From an uncultured Litoreibacter sp. (lineage in GTDB: Bacteria > Pseudomonadota > Alphaproteobacteria > Rhodobacterales > Rhodobacteraceae), in assembly GCA_947504205.1 (NCBI GenBank), contig CANNGL010000005.1, positions 304,751-368,750 of the forward strand: a DNA stretch of 64,000 bases. Direction: 5' to 3'. Made by a program: the position numbers and the translations under genes. Positions within the stretch are counted from its first letter, which is position 1. Every line of letters begins with the position of its first letter. Positions 54,280 through 63,108 of the stretch are shown here, in pieces. The notes beneath the pieces are model-generated. The model worked only from the letters and a program-made list of their open reading frames with translations. It did no database searches and was not told where the DNA came from.

Positions 54280-54509
54280 TTGAAAATTATCCTGAATTTG
54301 CGGATGGGACGTCAGTTCGACCATGCCGCAATCCCGGTGGATTGGAAATGCTTGGCCGCAATTTAGAGAGCGATTGCGGGAAGTCGACCCGTTCAAAATA
54401 TTTTATTCTTGGGAATATATATTGAATAAAGAGAATAATTCTGAGATATATTTTTGACGCGGATCGCGTGCGCGTATTTGGTTTCTGCCCGCAGAAAGGG
54501 ACATAGAAC

Positions 54510-55394
54510 GTGAAGGATATGATCTCGGATCATCGGTATCTGGACGGGCGCAAAGTTGCGGCACGGGTGTTGGACGATTGCAAAGCGTATTGCGCTGCCC
54601 AAAGCGGCATTGGCAGGCTGGTCTCGATCTCGATCGGAGAGAACCCCAGCGTCGCAGTCTATGTTCGAAATCAAGCGCGCGGCGCGCAAAAGGCGGGGCT
54701 GCCCTTCGATCAGGAGTTCTGGGGCGCCGAAATGACACAGGATGAGGCCAAAACGCTGATCCAGAAGATGAATGACGACCCGGGTGTGCTCGGCATCATT
54801 CTTCAGCGCCCGGTGCCGGATCATATCAATGTCCGCTCCCTGCAATCTGCGATCCACCCGCTGAAGGATGTGGAAGGGATGAACCCCGCCTCAATCGGGA
54901 ATATCGTTTACTCCGACGTTGCGCTGGCGCCGTGCACCGCTGCCGCCAGTGTCGAGTTGATCAAGGAAACTGGTTTGGACCTCAAAGGCCTTGAGGTCGT
55001 CATGATCGGTCATTCCGAAATTGTCGGCAAACCAGCCGCGATGATGTTGATGGCCGAGGGGGCCACGGTCACCGTTTGTCACCACATGACCCGGTCCGTT
55101 GCGATGCATTCACGTAGGGCGGATGTTGTCGTTGTGGCCGTCGGCATTCCGCATTTTTTGGGTGCGGACATGATCAAGCCGGGCGCGGTCGTCATCGATA
55201 TCGGCATCAACCAGATCACAGATGAGACAGGTACCGCGCAGCTTGTTGGCGACGTCGATACCGAGGCGGTTAAGGATGTCGCAGGATGGATCACACCCGT
55301 TCCGGGGGGCGTGGGTCCTGTAACGGTTGCTATTTTGATGCGAAACGCCACAGTAGCGCATCAAAGACAGGTTGCCGCTGGCTGGACGGAGTAA
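54510..55394 (+). CDS. folD: FolD-family methylenetetrahydrofolate dehydrogenase with substituted cyclohydrolase residues
   Basis: 294 residues from a GTG at 54510 (GAAAGGGA 8 nt upstream). VMIGHSEIVGKPAAMML binds NADP and ITPVPGGVGPVTVAIL is the C-terminal FolD signature. The catalytic lysine of FolD (E. coli Lys54, in YxxxK) is Gln55 here (YVRNQ), and the aspartate of DVDG (E. coli Asp121) is Glu122 (DVEG); Gln99 is kept. Loss of the lysine is known to abolish cyclohydrolase but not dehydrogenase activity in the human enzyme. It would oxidise the methylene-THF produced by TMAO demethylation. Neighbours are the AraC regulator and tdm. Confidence 0.9.
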   Translation: MKDMISDHRYLDGRKVAARVLDDCKAYCAAQSGIGRLVSISIGENPSVAVYVRNQARGAQKAGLPFDQEFWGAEMTQDEAKTLIQKMNDDPGVLGIILQRPVPDHINVRSLQSAIHPLKDVEGMNPASIGNIVYSDVALAPCTAAASVELIKETGLDLKGLEVVMIGHSEIVGKPAAMMLMAEGATVTVCHHMTRSVAMHSRRADVVVVAVGIPHFLGADMIKPGAVVIDIGINQITDETGTAQLVGDVDTEAVKDVAGWITPVPGGVGPVTVAILMRNATVAHQRQVAAGWTE

Positions 55395-55397
55395 AAC

Positions 55398-56420
55398 ATG
55401 GCCCGATTGGAAAACACATTCGACGCAAGCCGGGCGATCCGGTTGCCAAGTGGCAAGGGCGACCGCCCAGTGGTGTTTGAAGTGTTTCTTGGGCCGGGCT
55501 TTGATTGTCTGGAAGCTGCTGCCATTACCGAGACGCTGAATATCGCCAATCAGGTTGCAGCACGCGACCTGTGCCAATGGCGCTTTGTCTCCGACAAACC
55601 CGGTCTGGTGGCCGGATCGAACGGGCTCCTGGTGCGCGCTGAACCTGCGATCAACAACCATGACCTGTCGGATGTAATGATAGTCATTGGCGGCAAAAGC
55701 GGCTCCGGGATGGGCTGGCTCGGACGGCTGCGCCAGATGCAACGCAAGGCACTCACGGTGATCTTGTTCTCTGATGCGGCGACTGCATATATCCGCTCAA
55801 CCAAGACACCGACCGGTCGCGTCACCACCCATTGGCGCGATGCGGCGAAGCTCAAGGAAACGGGCTATCATCCGAACCTGACCGAAACACTGTCGGAAAG
55901 CTCGGATGGGATCATCACCGCGGCTGGGGCAGGGGCCACGGCGGAACTGATCATCGGCCTGATTTCCCCCATGCTGGATGCACCACAGGTGGCTGAATTG
56001 GGCAACCGTCTGTTGCTGCCTCTGATCCGCAAAAGCGACGCTGAACAACCCAAGGATATCGCTGATAACAAGGGGCTGTTTGATCACCGGGTTACACAGG
56101 CCATCAAGCTGATGGAAGAAACCATCTCCGAGCCGATGTCGATGGCTAATCTGACCCGCGAGGTTGGGGTTTCAACCCGCCAGCTCGAGCGGGTATTCCG
56201 GATCGTGTTCGACCAGTCGCCTGCGCGTTTTTATAAACAACTGCGCACCAAACGCGCCCGCGCGATGATCGAAGAGACGTTGCTTCCGCTGGCTGATGTT
56301 GCCGTCGCTACCGGATTTGGCTCGTGCAACACCATGTGTCAGGCGGTGAAAGATGAATACGGCGTCACACCCTCGAAGATGCGCGCGCGCAAGGATGTCA
56401 GCTTGCTGAAATTCGCCTGA
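55398..56420 (+). CDS. GlxA-family AraC-type transcriptional regulator
   Basis: 340 residues. The N-terminal DJ-1/PfpI-like domain (about 20-205) has EVFLGPGFDCLEAAAITETLN and MIVIGGKSGSGMG. The C-terminal AraC double HTH has MSMANLTREVGVSTRQLERVFR and FGSCNTMCQAVKDEYGVTPSKMRA. Such regulators control quaternary-amine and betaine catabolism genes in related bacteria (GbdR is one). It starts 3 nt after the folD stop, and the cluster around it handles methylated amines, which suggests it is the activator of this gene set. Confidence 0.92.
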   Translation: MARLENTFDASRAIRLPSGKGDRPVVFEVFLGPGFDCLEAAAITETLNIANQVAARDLCQWRFVSDKPGLVAGSNGLLVRAEPAINNHDLSDVMIVIGGKSGSGMGWLGRLRQMQRKALTVILFSDAATAYIRSTKTPTGRVTTHWRDAAKLKETGYHPNLTETLSESSDGIITAAGAGATAELIIGLISPMLDAPQVAELGNRLLLPLIRKSDAEQPKDIADNKGLFDHRVTQAIKLMEETISEPMSMANLTREVGVSTRQLERVFRIVFDQSPARFYKQLRTKRARAMIEETLLPLADVAVATGFGSCNTMCQAVKDEYGVTPSKMRARKDVSLLKFA

Positions 56421-56422
56421 TC

Positions 56423-57265
56423 TTAGAGCGCCAGATACCCGATCCCTGCAAAGGTTACAGCGACCCCCGCCCATTGCCCCGGTGTCATGCGTTCCTTCAG
56501 AAACGCCCATGCCAGAATGATCGTGACCATCCCGAAGATCGAGGCGGCCACAGCCGCGAATTCCGGTCTGTCCAATCCGCCTGAGGCGATCACGATGCCC
56601 AACGCCGTCGCATCAAGCACACCCATCAATGCGAGCAGGGGCCATGCTGATCGCGCGGGCAGGCGTGGCCCACCGGACAGAATGAGCAATGCAATCACGC
56701 CCAACGCGGTGACAAGCCGTGTGGCCAGAACCACCGGTAACTCATCTCCCGATTGTGTCGCGAGTTGCCCAATCGCGAAGGTCAGCGCGAAGCCCGTTGC
56801 GCCCATGACGGCCCAGCCAATGGCCACGGATTGGGCACCACCGCTTTCGCTTCGGTCAGACAGCACGCCCACAATGGCAACGCCCAGAATGACCAGACCA
56901 ACCGCCAACCACTGATCCCACGGGACGGGCTGGCCCGACACGGCCGCCCAACCAATCGACAGGATCGGATAGGCCCCCATGATCGGCGCGACCAGCCGCA
57001 CGGGCCCGATGGCGAAGGCCTTGTAAAGCCCGATGCAGCCAAAGACATAACACATCCCGCTGAGGGCGCTCAGCCCATAGGCCTTAGAGGTCATCACCGA
57101 CCAGTCGCCTAGCCACAAAATGACCGGTAGCTGGAACAGAAAGCCCGCAGCCAGAACACTCGCCAAGGCCGGCAGGACGCCGCCGCGCTGCGAGACATAG
57201 CGCACGCATATGTCATGAATGCCCCACGCAAGTGCTGCAAATAGACCTAATGTCAGTGACAGCAT
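56423..57265 (-). CDS. EamA/DMT-family transporter
   Basis: 280 residues, ten hydrophobic segments in two repeats: LFAALAWGIHDICVRYV at the start, and a second repeat ending IFGMVTIILAWAFLKERMTPGQWAGVAVTFAG. The stop is 2 bp from the stop of the AraC-type regulator, convergent. It starts 139 bp from tdm, so the two share a divergent promoter region. Function unknown: export of an amine or of a demethylation product is plausible. Confidence 0.88.
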   Translation of the reverse strand: MLSLTLGLFAALAWGIHDICVRYVSQRGGVLPALASVLAAGFLFQLPVILWLGDWSVMTSKAYGLSALSGMCYVFGCIGLYKAFAIGPVRLVAPIMGAYPILSIGWAAVSGQPVPWDQWLAVGLVILGVAIVGVLSDRSESGGAQSVAIGWAVMGATGFALTFAIGQLATQSGDELPVVLATRLVTALGVIALLILSGGPRLPARSAWPLLALMGVLDATALGIVIASGGLDRPEFAAVAASIFGMVTIILAWAFLKERMTPGQWAGVAVTFAGIGYLAL

Positions 57266-57404
57266 CGACTTGCCTGAGCCATAATGCGGAAAAGTATTAT
57301 CATGTGTCGGTGTTGAATTCCTTGCGGGGGCGAGATGGCCACGTTATTCTTACTGTTAAATTTTTATTCCGCAGATGCAACTATGCAGCGGCAGGGAGAG
57401 GCAA

Positions 57405-59789
57405 ATGCTTGACGATCTTTATCCCAAGGTCCAGCCGGGTCCGCCGCGACCCAGCCAAATCTATATGCCGACGCAGTTCTCGTTGCCACCGGGCACCGAA
57501 CGCTATGTGGTCGAGGGCGCAGGAGCGATCCTGATACCCCTTGCCAGCGGCGACCAGATCACCGTGATCAATGATGAAGGCGGTCAGGTTTGCGAGATTG
57601 TAGCCAGTGACGACAAGGGCCGCGTTGATGCAGGCATTCTCGGGGCGAGCGCTAACGCATCCGCGTCAGGCTTGCGCGGTCTTTTGATGAGCTCTGATCA
57701 GTCTCTGCGCGGCCTTCGCATGGGACTGGACGCCCGCGGCATTGATCTGGCCGATGCGCAAGCGATCCGCTTGTTTGACGAGGCGACCCGGCCCGGCGCA
57801 CAGGAGACATTCCGTGCGGAACGGGACGGCGTGGTTGTGATTGCAGCGCCTCACATGAACGCAAATGGGGCGATGGATTTCGAGGTGCAGGACACGGTCT
57901 CTCCACTGACTGTTATGATCAAACGCGCCACGTTGAAATCTGCAGCCCGCTTCGAGTTGCCAGACCCTCTGGCCGATCCGGTTGATGATATTCGCGTGCA
58001 TACCCGAACAGCAGAATCCTTTTTTGTCAAAGCCGGGGACTACATCCAGATTATCGACGTCGATGGTCGGCAATGCACTGATTTTGAATGCTTTTCAGCG
58101 CGCAAGCTGGATAAGGGTATCGAACATGCGCTTGATGTGACCACGACCCGAACCCTGATGGGCCACGCCTATCCCATGCCCGGCTTGCATGCGAAATATT
58201 ACGATCAGGAAATGCTGCCGCTGGTCGAGGTGGTGCAGGACACCTGCGGACGCCACGATGCCTTTGCTCTGGCCTGCTCGGCGAAATACTATGACGATAT
58301 CGGCTATCCCGGCCACGTGAATTGCTCTGACAATTTCAACAAGGCGTTGGCGAAATTCAACGTATCAGGCCGCCCCGGCTGGATGGCGATCAATTTCTTC
58401 TTCAACACGTTTCTCGACGAACATGGCGTGATGTATTCCGACGAACCGTGGTCTCGCCCGGGCGACTACGTGTTGCTGCGCGCGCTGACGGATATTGTCT
58501 GCGTCAGCTCGGCCTGTCCGGATGACACCACGGCCGCCAATGGCTGGAACCCCACCGACATTCATGTCCGCACATATAGCGGCAAGGAAACCTTCCAACG
58601 CTCGGTCGCGTACCGACCCACTCCAGATGCGGACTTCAAGATGACCAAGCAGACCGGCTTCCACGACAGCTTTGCCAAACACACGCGAAACTTTATTGAA
58701 TATAATGGCTATTGGCTGGCGAACTGCTTTGCCGAAGCCGGACCGATAGAGGAGTATCATGCCTGCCGCGAGAAAGCGGTGATCATGGATCTTTCTCCGC
58801 TCCGCAAGTTCGAGATCACCGGACCTGATGCCGAGGCGCTGTGCCAATATGTGTTCACCCGGAACATGAAGACGCTGGCGGTGGGCGGCGTCGTCTATAC
58901 CGCGATGTGTTACGAGCATGGCGGGATGATCGATGACGGCACCGTCTTCCGGTTGGGCAAGGACAATTTCCGCTGGATCGGCGGCAACGATTACGGTGGC
59001 GAGTGGCTGCGCGAACAGGCCGAAAAACTGGACCTGAAGGTGCTGATCCGCTCTTCGACCGACCAGTTGCATAATGTGGCGGTGCAGGGCCCGGAAAGCC
59101 GGGATCTTTTGCGCAAGATCGTCTGGACCGCGCCCCATAATCCGGAGTTCGACCAACTCGGCTGGTTCCGCTTCACGCCGGCGCGTCTCCACAATGAAAG
59201 TGGGACCCCCTTTGTCTTGTCGCGCACCGGCTACACGGGTGAACTGGGTTACGAGGTGATGTGCCATCCGAAGGACTGCGCAGAAATCTTTGATGCGATC
59301 TGGGAGGCCGGGCAGGAGCACGGTCTGAAGCCAATGGGACTCGAAGCGCTTGATCTGGTGCGGATTGAAGCGGGCCTGATCTTCGCGGGCTACGATTTTT
59401 CCGATCAGACCGACCCGTTCGAGGCCGGGATCGGCTTTACGGTGCCGCTCAAATCCAAGCCCGATGACTTCATCGGACGAGATGCCCTGATCAGGCGCAA
59501 GGAACACCCCGTCCGCAAGCTGGTGGGTTTGGATATCGACAGTCAGGTGCAGGTCGATCACGGCGATTGCATCCATATCGGCCGCGCCCAAATCGGGGAG
59601 GTGACATCTTCGATGCGCTCTCCTCTGCTTGGGAAAAACATCGCGATGGCGCGTGTCGACGTGGCTCATGCGGAGCCGGGGACCGTGCTTGAGATCGGCA
59701 AGCTGGACGGGCACCAAAAGCGCTTGCCCGCAACAATCCGAGCCGACCTTGCTGCGTTTGATCCAAAGAAGGAGCGGCCCAGATCATGA
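57405..59789 (+). CDS. tdm: Trimethylamine N-oxide demethylase (DUF1989 + GcvT fusion)
   Basis: 794 residues from ATG 57405 (GGGAGAGG just upstream). The N-terminal DUF1989 half (about 1-390) contains conserved cysteines at 224, 229, 281 and 307 (GRQCTDFECF, DTCGRHD, NCSDNF), candidates for the metal site. The C-terminal half (about 400-790) is a GcvT-like THF-binding domain with VQGPESRDLLRK, SRTGYTGELGYEV and GLEALDLVRIEAGL. This two-domain layout is that of Tdm, shown in Methylocella silvestris and Ruegeria pomeroyi to split TMAO into dimethylamine and formaldehyde, with the C-terminal domain capturing the one-carbon unit on THF. The stop overlaps the globin start. Confidence 0.93.
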   Translation: MLDDLYPKVQPGPPRPSQIYMPTQFSLPPGTERYVVEGAGAILIPLASGDQITVINDEGGQVCEIVASDDKGRVDAGILGASANASASGLRGLLMSSDQSLRGLRMGLDARGIDLADAQAIRLFDEATRPGAQETFRAERDGVVVIAAPHMNANGAMDFEVQDTVSPLTVMIKRATLKSAARFELPDPLADPVDDIRVHTRTAESFFVKAGDYIQIIDVDGRQCTDFECFSARKLDKGIEHALDVTTTRTLMGHAYPMPGLHAKYYDQEMLPLVEVVQDTCGRHDAFALACSAKYYDDIGYPGHVNCSDNFNKALAKFNVSGRPGWMAINFFFNTFLDEHGVMYSDEPWSRPGDYVLLRALTDIVCVSSACPDDTTAANGWNPTDIHVRTYSGKETFQRSVAYRPTPDADFKMTKQTGFHDSFAKHTRNFIEYNGYWLANCFAEAGPIEEYHACREKAVIMDLSPLRKFEITGPDAEALCQYVFTRNMKTLAVGGVVYTAMCYEHGGMIDDGTVFRLGKDNFRWIGGNDYGGEWLREQAEKLDLKVLIRSSTDQLHNVAVQGPESRDLLRKIVWTAPHNPEFDQLGWFRFTPARLHNESGTPFVLSRTGYTGELGYEVMCHPKDCAEIFDAIWEAGQEHGLKPMGLEALDLVRIEAGLIFAGYDFSDQTDPFEAGIGFTVPLKSKPDDFIGRDALIRRKEHPVRKLVGLDIDSQVQVDHGDCIHIGRAQIGEVTSSMRSPLLGKNIAMARVDVAHAEPGTVLEIGKLDGHQKRLPATIRADLAAFDPKKERPRS

Positions 59790-60181
59790 CCCAGACCGTG
59801 CTTGAGCAAATCGGTGGCGAATGGGCGTTACGCGAATTGGTGGAGCACTTTTATGATCTGGTCGAGACCCTGCCTGAAGGCAAACAAATCCTGTCTCTCC
59901 ATCTGCAAAATCATGGGCTGTCCCACACACGGATGGAGCAGTTCAATTTCATGTCCGGCTTCATGGGCGGGCGGCAATATTACATGGAGAAACACCGGCA
60001 TATGAATGTGAAGGAAATCCATGCGCATATCCCGATCCGCACCGAGGATGCAGAGAACTGGTTGAAAATCATGGATCAGACACTGGCCGATTTGAACCAT
60101 AGCGGCCCGCATATCGATCGCTTGCGCGCGACGCTGCGCCGGGTCGCGATGATCCTCGTCAATGATGGTCAGGTGGCATGA
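59786..60181 (+). CDS. Group II truncated haemoglobin
   Basis: 131 residues. IGGEWALRELVEHFYDL, SGFMGGRQYYMEKHRH and Trp92 (AENWLKIM) give the TrHb2 pattern; the proximal His is His79 in KEIHAHIPI, at the position of the family's RARHLPF. It binds haem and O2, NO or similar ligands. The ATG overlaps the tdm stop and the stop overlaps the DUF2805 start, so all three are translationally coupled. A role in protecting or feeding Tdm chemistry is inference. Confidence 0.9.
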   Translation: MTQTVLEQIGGEWALRELVEHFYDLVETLPEGKQILSLHLQNHGLSHTRMEQFNFMSGFMGGRQYYMEKHRHMNVKEIHAHIPIRTEDAENWLKIMDQTLADLNHSGPHIDRLRATLRRVAMILVNDGQVA

Positions 60182-60393
60182 GCGGTGCCGGGGATCTGCC
60201 CGAACATCATATCGGTGAAATCATCCAGATGGCGCTGTCAGATCACGTCAGCTTTTCTGATATAGAGGCCGAATACGGGTTGAAGGAAAAACAGGTTAAG
60301 GCTCTGATGCGCGACCATCTGAAATCCGGAAGCTACAAGACGTGGCGCAAACGCGTGCGTGACTTCGGCACACGGCGCGAAAGCTACAAATAG
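60178..60393 (+). CDS. DUF2805 / TIGR03643-family small protein
   Basis: 71 residues. HHIGEIIQMALSDHVSFSDIEAEYGLKEKQVKALMRDHL followed by a basic KTWRKRVRDFGTRRESYK segment is the whole family signature. The helix-turn-helix-like first part and basic tail suggest nucleic-acid or protein binding, but the function is unknown. Overlaps the globin gene by 4 bp. Confidence 0.9.
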   Translation: MSGAGDLPEHHIGEIIQMALSDHVSFSDIEAEYGLKEKQVKALMRDHLKSGSYKTWRKRVRDFGTRRESYK

Positions 60394-60401
60394 GATATAG
60401 T

Positions 60402-60782
60402 ATGCTGCGCAGAACCTTGTTGATCATGCTCTTTGGCACCCTTGCGCTTCCCGCCGCTGCTCAAGCGGTTAAGCTCAAAGCCCACGAGATTGACGCCCTG
60501 CTGAGTGGGAATACCGCAATAGGCAAATGGGACGGTGCCAGTTATCGCCAGTATTTTAATGCCGATGGCAGCACGATTTATGCGCAAGAGGGCGTCCGCT
60601 CGACCCGCGGCAAATGGCGGGTGGATGCGGATCGAAGCGAATACCAATCCATCTGGCCACGCGACGCCGAATGGGAGGGATGGTTCGTGATGGAATGGGA
60701 TGGGGATTTCTACTGGGTCAGCAAGAAAACCCCACCGACGCCTTTCAAGGTTGTGGAAGGCGAGAAGCTGGTGGCGGAATGA
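60402..60782 (+). CDS. Small secreted protein of unknown function
   Basis: 126 residues with a Sec signal peptide cleaved after AQA near residue 22. The mature part has KWDGASYRQYFNADGSTIYAQEG and GKWRVDADRSEY, which resemble small beta-rich periplasmic domains. No cysteine occurs in the mature part and no catalytic motif is recognised. It begins 8 bp after the DUF2805 stop and is coupled to the next gene by ATGA, so it belongs to the tdm transcript. I cannot name a family. Confidence 0.75.
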   Translation: MLRRTLLIMLFGTLALPAAAQAVKLKAHEIDALLSGNTAIGKWDGASYRQYFNADGSTIYAQEGVRSTRGKWRVDADRSEYQSIWPRDAEWEGWFVMEWDGDFYWVSKKTPPTPFKVVEGEKLVAE

Positions 60783-61198
60783 AGCGAGCGCTTCTTGCCC
60801 TGCTTTTGTTGGCCTCACCGGCCAGTGCCAACTCTTTTTGCGCTCAACTGGACGGCCTGTTCAAAGAAGCAAGCACCATCAGTTTGCCGTCGCGCCCTGA
60901 TGCGGAAACCACCTGCTCCACGGCGTTGGCCTTGTCGGGTGAAACCTCCAAACATTGCGCATGGCCATTTGACTATCGCTCCGGAGCTGCCACTCAAGCG
61001 TTCGAGGCTCTGGTCACGGCTGTTCCCGCTTGTCTGGAACTGGATGTGGCGGCGGCAGATGATCAGGACGTCAACCATCCCGATTTCTACGATCTGCGGG
61101 TTTTCAATCCGGCCCAAGGCGAAGTTGGCGTCTCCCTCAAAGACAAGGGTGCGCTTCAGCAAACCTATGTTTTTCTGCGCGCAACGCCGGGTAACTGA
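60779..61198 (+). CDS. Small secreted cysteine-containing protein of unknown function
   Basis: 139 residues from ATG 60779 (ATGA overlap). Signal peptide MKRALLALLLLASPASA, cleavage near residue 17. The mature part has four cysteines (SFCAQ, TTCST, KHCAW, PACLE) that could form two disulphides. No recognisable family. It is the last gene before a 73-bp gap preceding the MttB homologue. The matching pair of secreted proteins in a methylated-amine cluster suggests a periplasmic role. Confidence 0.75.
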   Translation: MKRALLALLLLASPASANSFCAQLDGLFKEASTISLPSRPDAETTCSTALALSGETSKHCAWPFDYRSGAATQAFEALVTAVPACLELDVAAADDQDVNHPDFYDLRVFNPAQGEVGVSLKDKGALQQTYVFLRATPGN

Positions 61199-61271
61199 CC
61201 AAAACCGACGTCGCAAAACCGTTAGACCTCCCTGCGGTGGAGCTTCCATCCTGACCACAGGAGGGGGCGCA

Positions 61272-62795
61272 ATGACGGACGCACCGAAGCGCAGAGGCAG
61301 ACAAGCTCGGCTAAACGCCAGGAGCGATGTTGCCGCCCCTGCGAAGGTCCGTCGCCGCATCCCACCCTATGCTCCGTTTCCCGACAAAGACATCGCTCAG
61401 TTGGAGGCTCAGGCTGACTGGCTTCTGGAAGAGATCGGCATAGAGTTTCGCGATGATCCCGAAGCGCTTGAGCACTTGGCCGGAGCAGGGGCAAAGGTTG
61501 TCGATGAACGTGTCCGTTTTCCAAGCGGATTGGCCCACGCCTTGTGTGAAACCGCGCCGCAAGAGTTCGAGCTGCTCGCCAGAAACCCCGCAAAATCGCT
61601 GACCCTTGGTGGCGACCATCTGGTCTTGATGCCCGGCTATGGGTCCCCCTTCGTGACCGATCTCGACCGGGGCCGCCGCTATGCCACGCTCCAAGACTTT
61701 CAGAACTTTGTTCGTCTCGCCTATCTGTCCCCGTATCTGCACCATTCCGGCGGCACGGTGGTGGAGCCTACGGATGTCCCGGTCTCCAAACGCCACCTCG
61801 ACATGGTGTTTGCGCATCTGACGATGTCCGACAAGCCTTTCATGGGCGCTGTCACCGAACCCCATAGGGCCCAAGACAGCCTTGATATGGCCCGCATCGT
61901 GTTCGGGACAGCCATGGATCGACATGCGGTTGTTCAGGCCAATATCAACGTCAATTCACCAATGGTCTATGACGCCACAATGACAGGTGCCCTGAAGGTC
62001 TATGCGGAGGCGGGACAATGCGTTTGCATCTCGCCTGCGATCTTCGGTGGCGCAATGGGGCCGGTCACCCCTGCCGCGATGGCCGCCCAGACCCACGCGG
62101 AGCTGCTTGCGGGCATCGCACTTACACAAGTGATCCGGCCCGGTTGCCCGGTGGTCTATGGTAGTTTTCACAACACGATGAGCCTCAAATCCGGTGCACT
62201 CACTTTCGGCACGCCGGAGGCGAATTTGACCATCTTCGCGCTCGGACAGCTTGCCCGTCGTCTTGGGGTTCCGTTTCGCTCTGGTGGTGGGCAGATTACG
62301 GGCTCCAACACAGCAGACGGGCAAGCCATGGCAGAGAGCGTCGCTGCGATGTGGGCCACCGTCATGTCGGGATGTCATCAGGTGTGGCATGCCGCAGGTT
62401 GGCTGGAAGGTGGTCTGACCATGGGATACGAGAAATTCGTCATGGATCTGGATGCCTGTGGTGCCATGCTCAAAATGGTTGCAGGAATGGAAGTCACGGA
62501 AGAGGCCTTGTCAAAACCCTCTTATCACGAAGCTGGCCCGGGGGAGAATTTCCTGTCCACGGATCACACGATGGCCCATTTTGCGAGTGCAAATTTTGAT
62601 CCTGATATCGCCGAAGCCGGACCGTATGAAACCTGGGTGGAGAAGGGGGCGCTGACCGCCGAACAACGCGCGCATGCAAGATGGCAGGAGATGCTGGCCA
62701 GCGACGCAGCACCCGAGATTGATCCGTCCATCAAGGGTGAGCTCGAGGCGTTTGTGGCGGCGCGCAAAGCCGCTGTTGCCGATGAATGGCATTGA
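61272..62795 (+). CDS. Trimethylamine methyltransferase family protein (MttB superfamily, non-pyrrolysine)
   Basis: 507 residues from ATG 61272, preceded by AGGAGGG at 6 nt. The larger in-frame ORF reaching back to 60795 is rejected because it overlaps the secreted protein gene and lacks family similarity there. Segments VSKRHLDMVFAHL, DMARIVFG, QANINVNSPMVYDATMTGAL, RSGGGQITGSNTADGQA and EAGPGENFLSTDHT are typical of MttB. There is no in-frame amber codon, so it is of the MtgB type, whose members demethylate glycine betaine or other quaternary amines to a corrinoid protein. No corrinoid protein or reactivase is in the window. Confidence 0.9.
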   Translation: MTDAPKRRGRQARLNARSDVAAPAKVRRRIPPYAPFPDKDIAQLEAQADWLLEEIGIEFRDDPEALEHLAGAGAKVVDERVRFPSGLAHALCETAPQEFELLARNPAKSLTLGGDHLVLMPGYGSPFVTDLDRGRRYATLQDFQNFVRLAYLSPYLHHSGGTVVEPTDVPVSKRHLDMVFAHLTMSDKPFMGAVTEPHRAQDSLDMARIVFGTAMDRHAVVQANINVNSPMVYDATMTGALKVYAEAGQCVCISPAIFGGAMGPVTPAAMAAQTHAELLAGIALTQVIRPGCPVVYGSFHNTMSLKSGALTFGTPEANLTIFALGQLARRLGVPFRSGGGQITGSNTADGQAMAESVAAMWATVMSGCHQVWHAAGWLEGGLTMGYEKFVMDLDACGAMLKMVAGMEVTEEALSKPSYHEAGPGENFLSTDHTMAHFASANFDPDIAEAGPYETWVEKGALTAEQRAHARWQEMLASDAAPEIDPSIKGELEAFVAARKAAVADEWH

Positions 62796-63108
62796 TCGCG
62801 CGGTGGTGTAAGCTCTTGCTAACGCGTCGCCTGTAAAACCCGGGCCGTTCGAACCTTCGGGGTTTTGCCCTCGTCGTATCCAGTCGTGGTTTCTTGCAAG
62901 GGCGCAGCCGTCGGGCCGATATCCGATGTCTCCCGCTCCCTTGTCTGGTCAATCACCGGTGATCAACAGATGTCGGGTTGACCCCGGCACAAGGCTTATG
63001 TCCACGGTTTCGGCGGGCCCGCCTTCTTTGACTGCACCATCATTCCAGAGACAAAAACACCCCGCCGGATTGCTCCGTGCGGGGCGTGTCTCGTGGTGGT
63101 TGGCTGCC
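62796..63108. other. 313-bp gap between the MttB homologue and tmm
   Basis: No convincing gene. Contains the terminator described at 63052-63090. GTTCGAACCTTCGGGGTTTTGCC (62849-62871) has an AACCTTCGGGGTT hairpin followed by TTGCC, which may be a weak terminator for the plus-strand operon. Short ORFs on either strand have no ribosome-binding site. Confidence 0.6.
63052..63090 (-). terminator. Rho-independent terminator for tmm
   Basis: On the minus strand: ACGCCCCGC, a 13-nt loop, GCGGGGTGT, then TTTTTGTC. The stem has 9 pairs including one G-T. It lies about 20 bp past the tmm stop codon. Confidence 0.85.

Noticed and set aside
58365-59717. 450-codon open frame antisense to tdm
   Set aside because: Antisense frame of a GC-rich gene with strong similarity on the other strand; its translation has no recognisable domain.
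60795-61271. In-frame extension of the MttB ORF back to 60795
   Set aside because: It overlaps a signal-peptide protein gene in another frame, and the AGGAGGG site directly before ATG 61272 decides the start.
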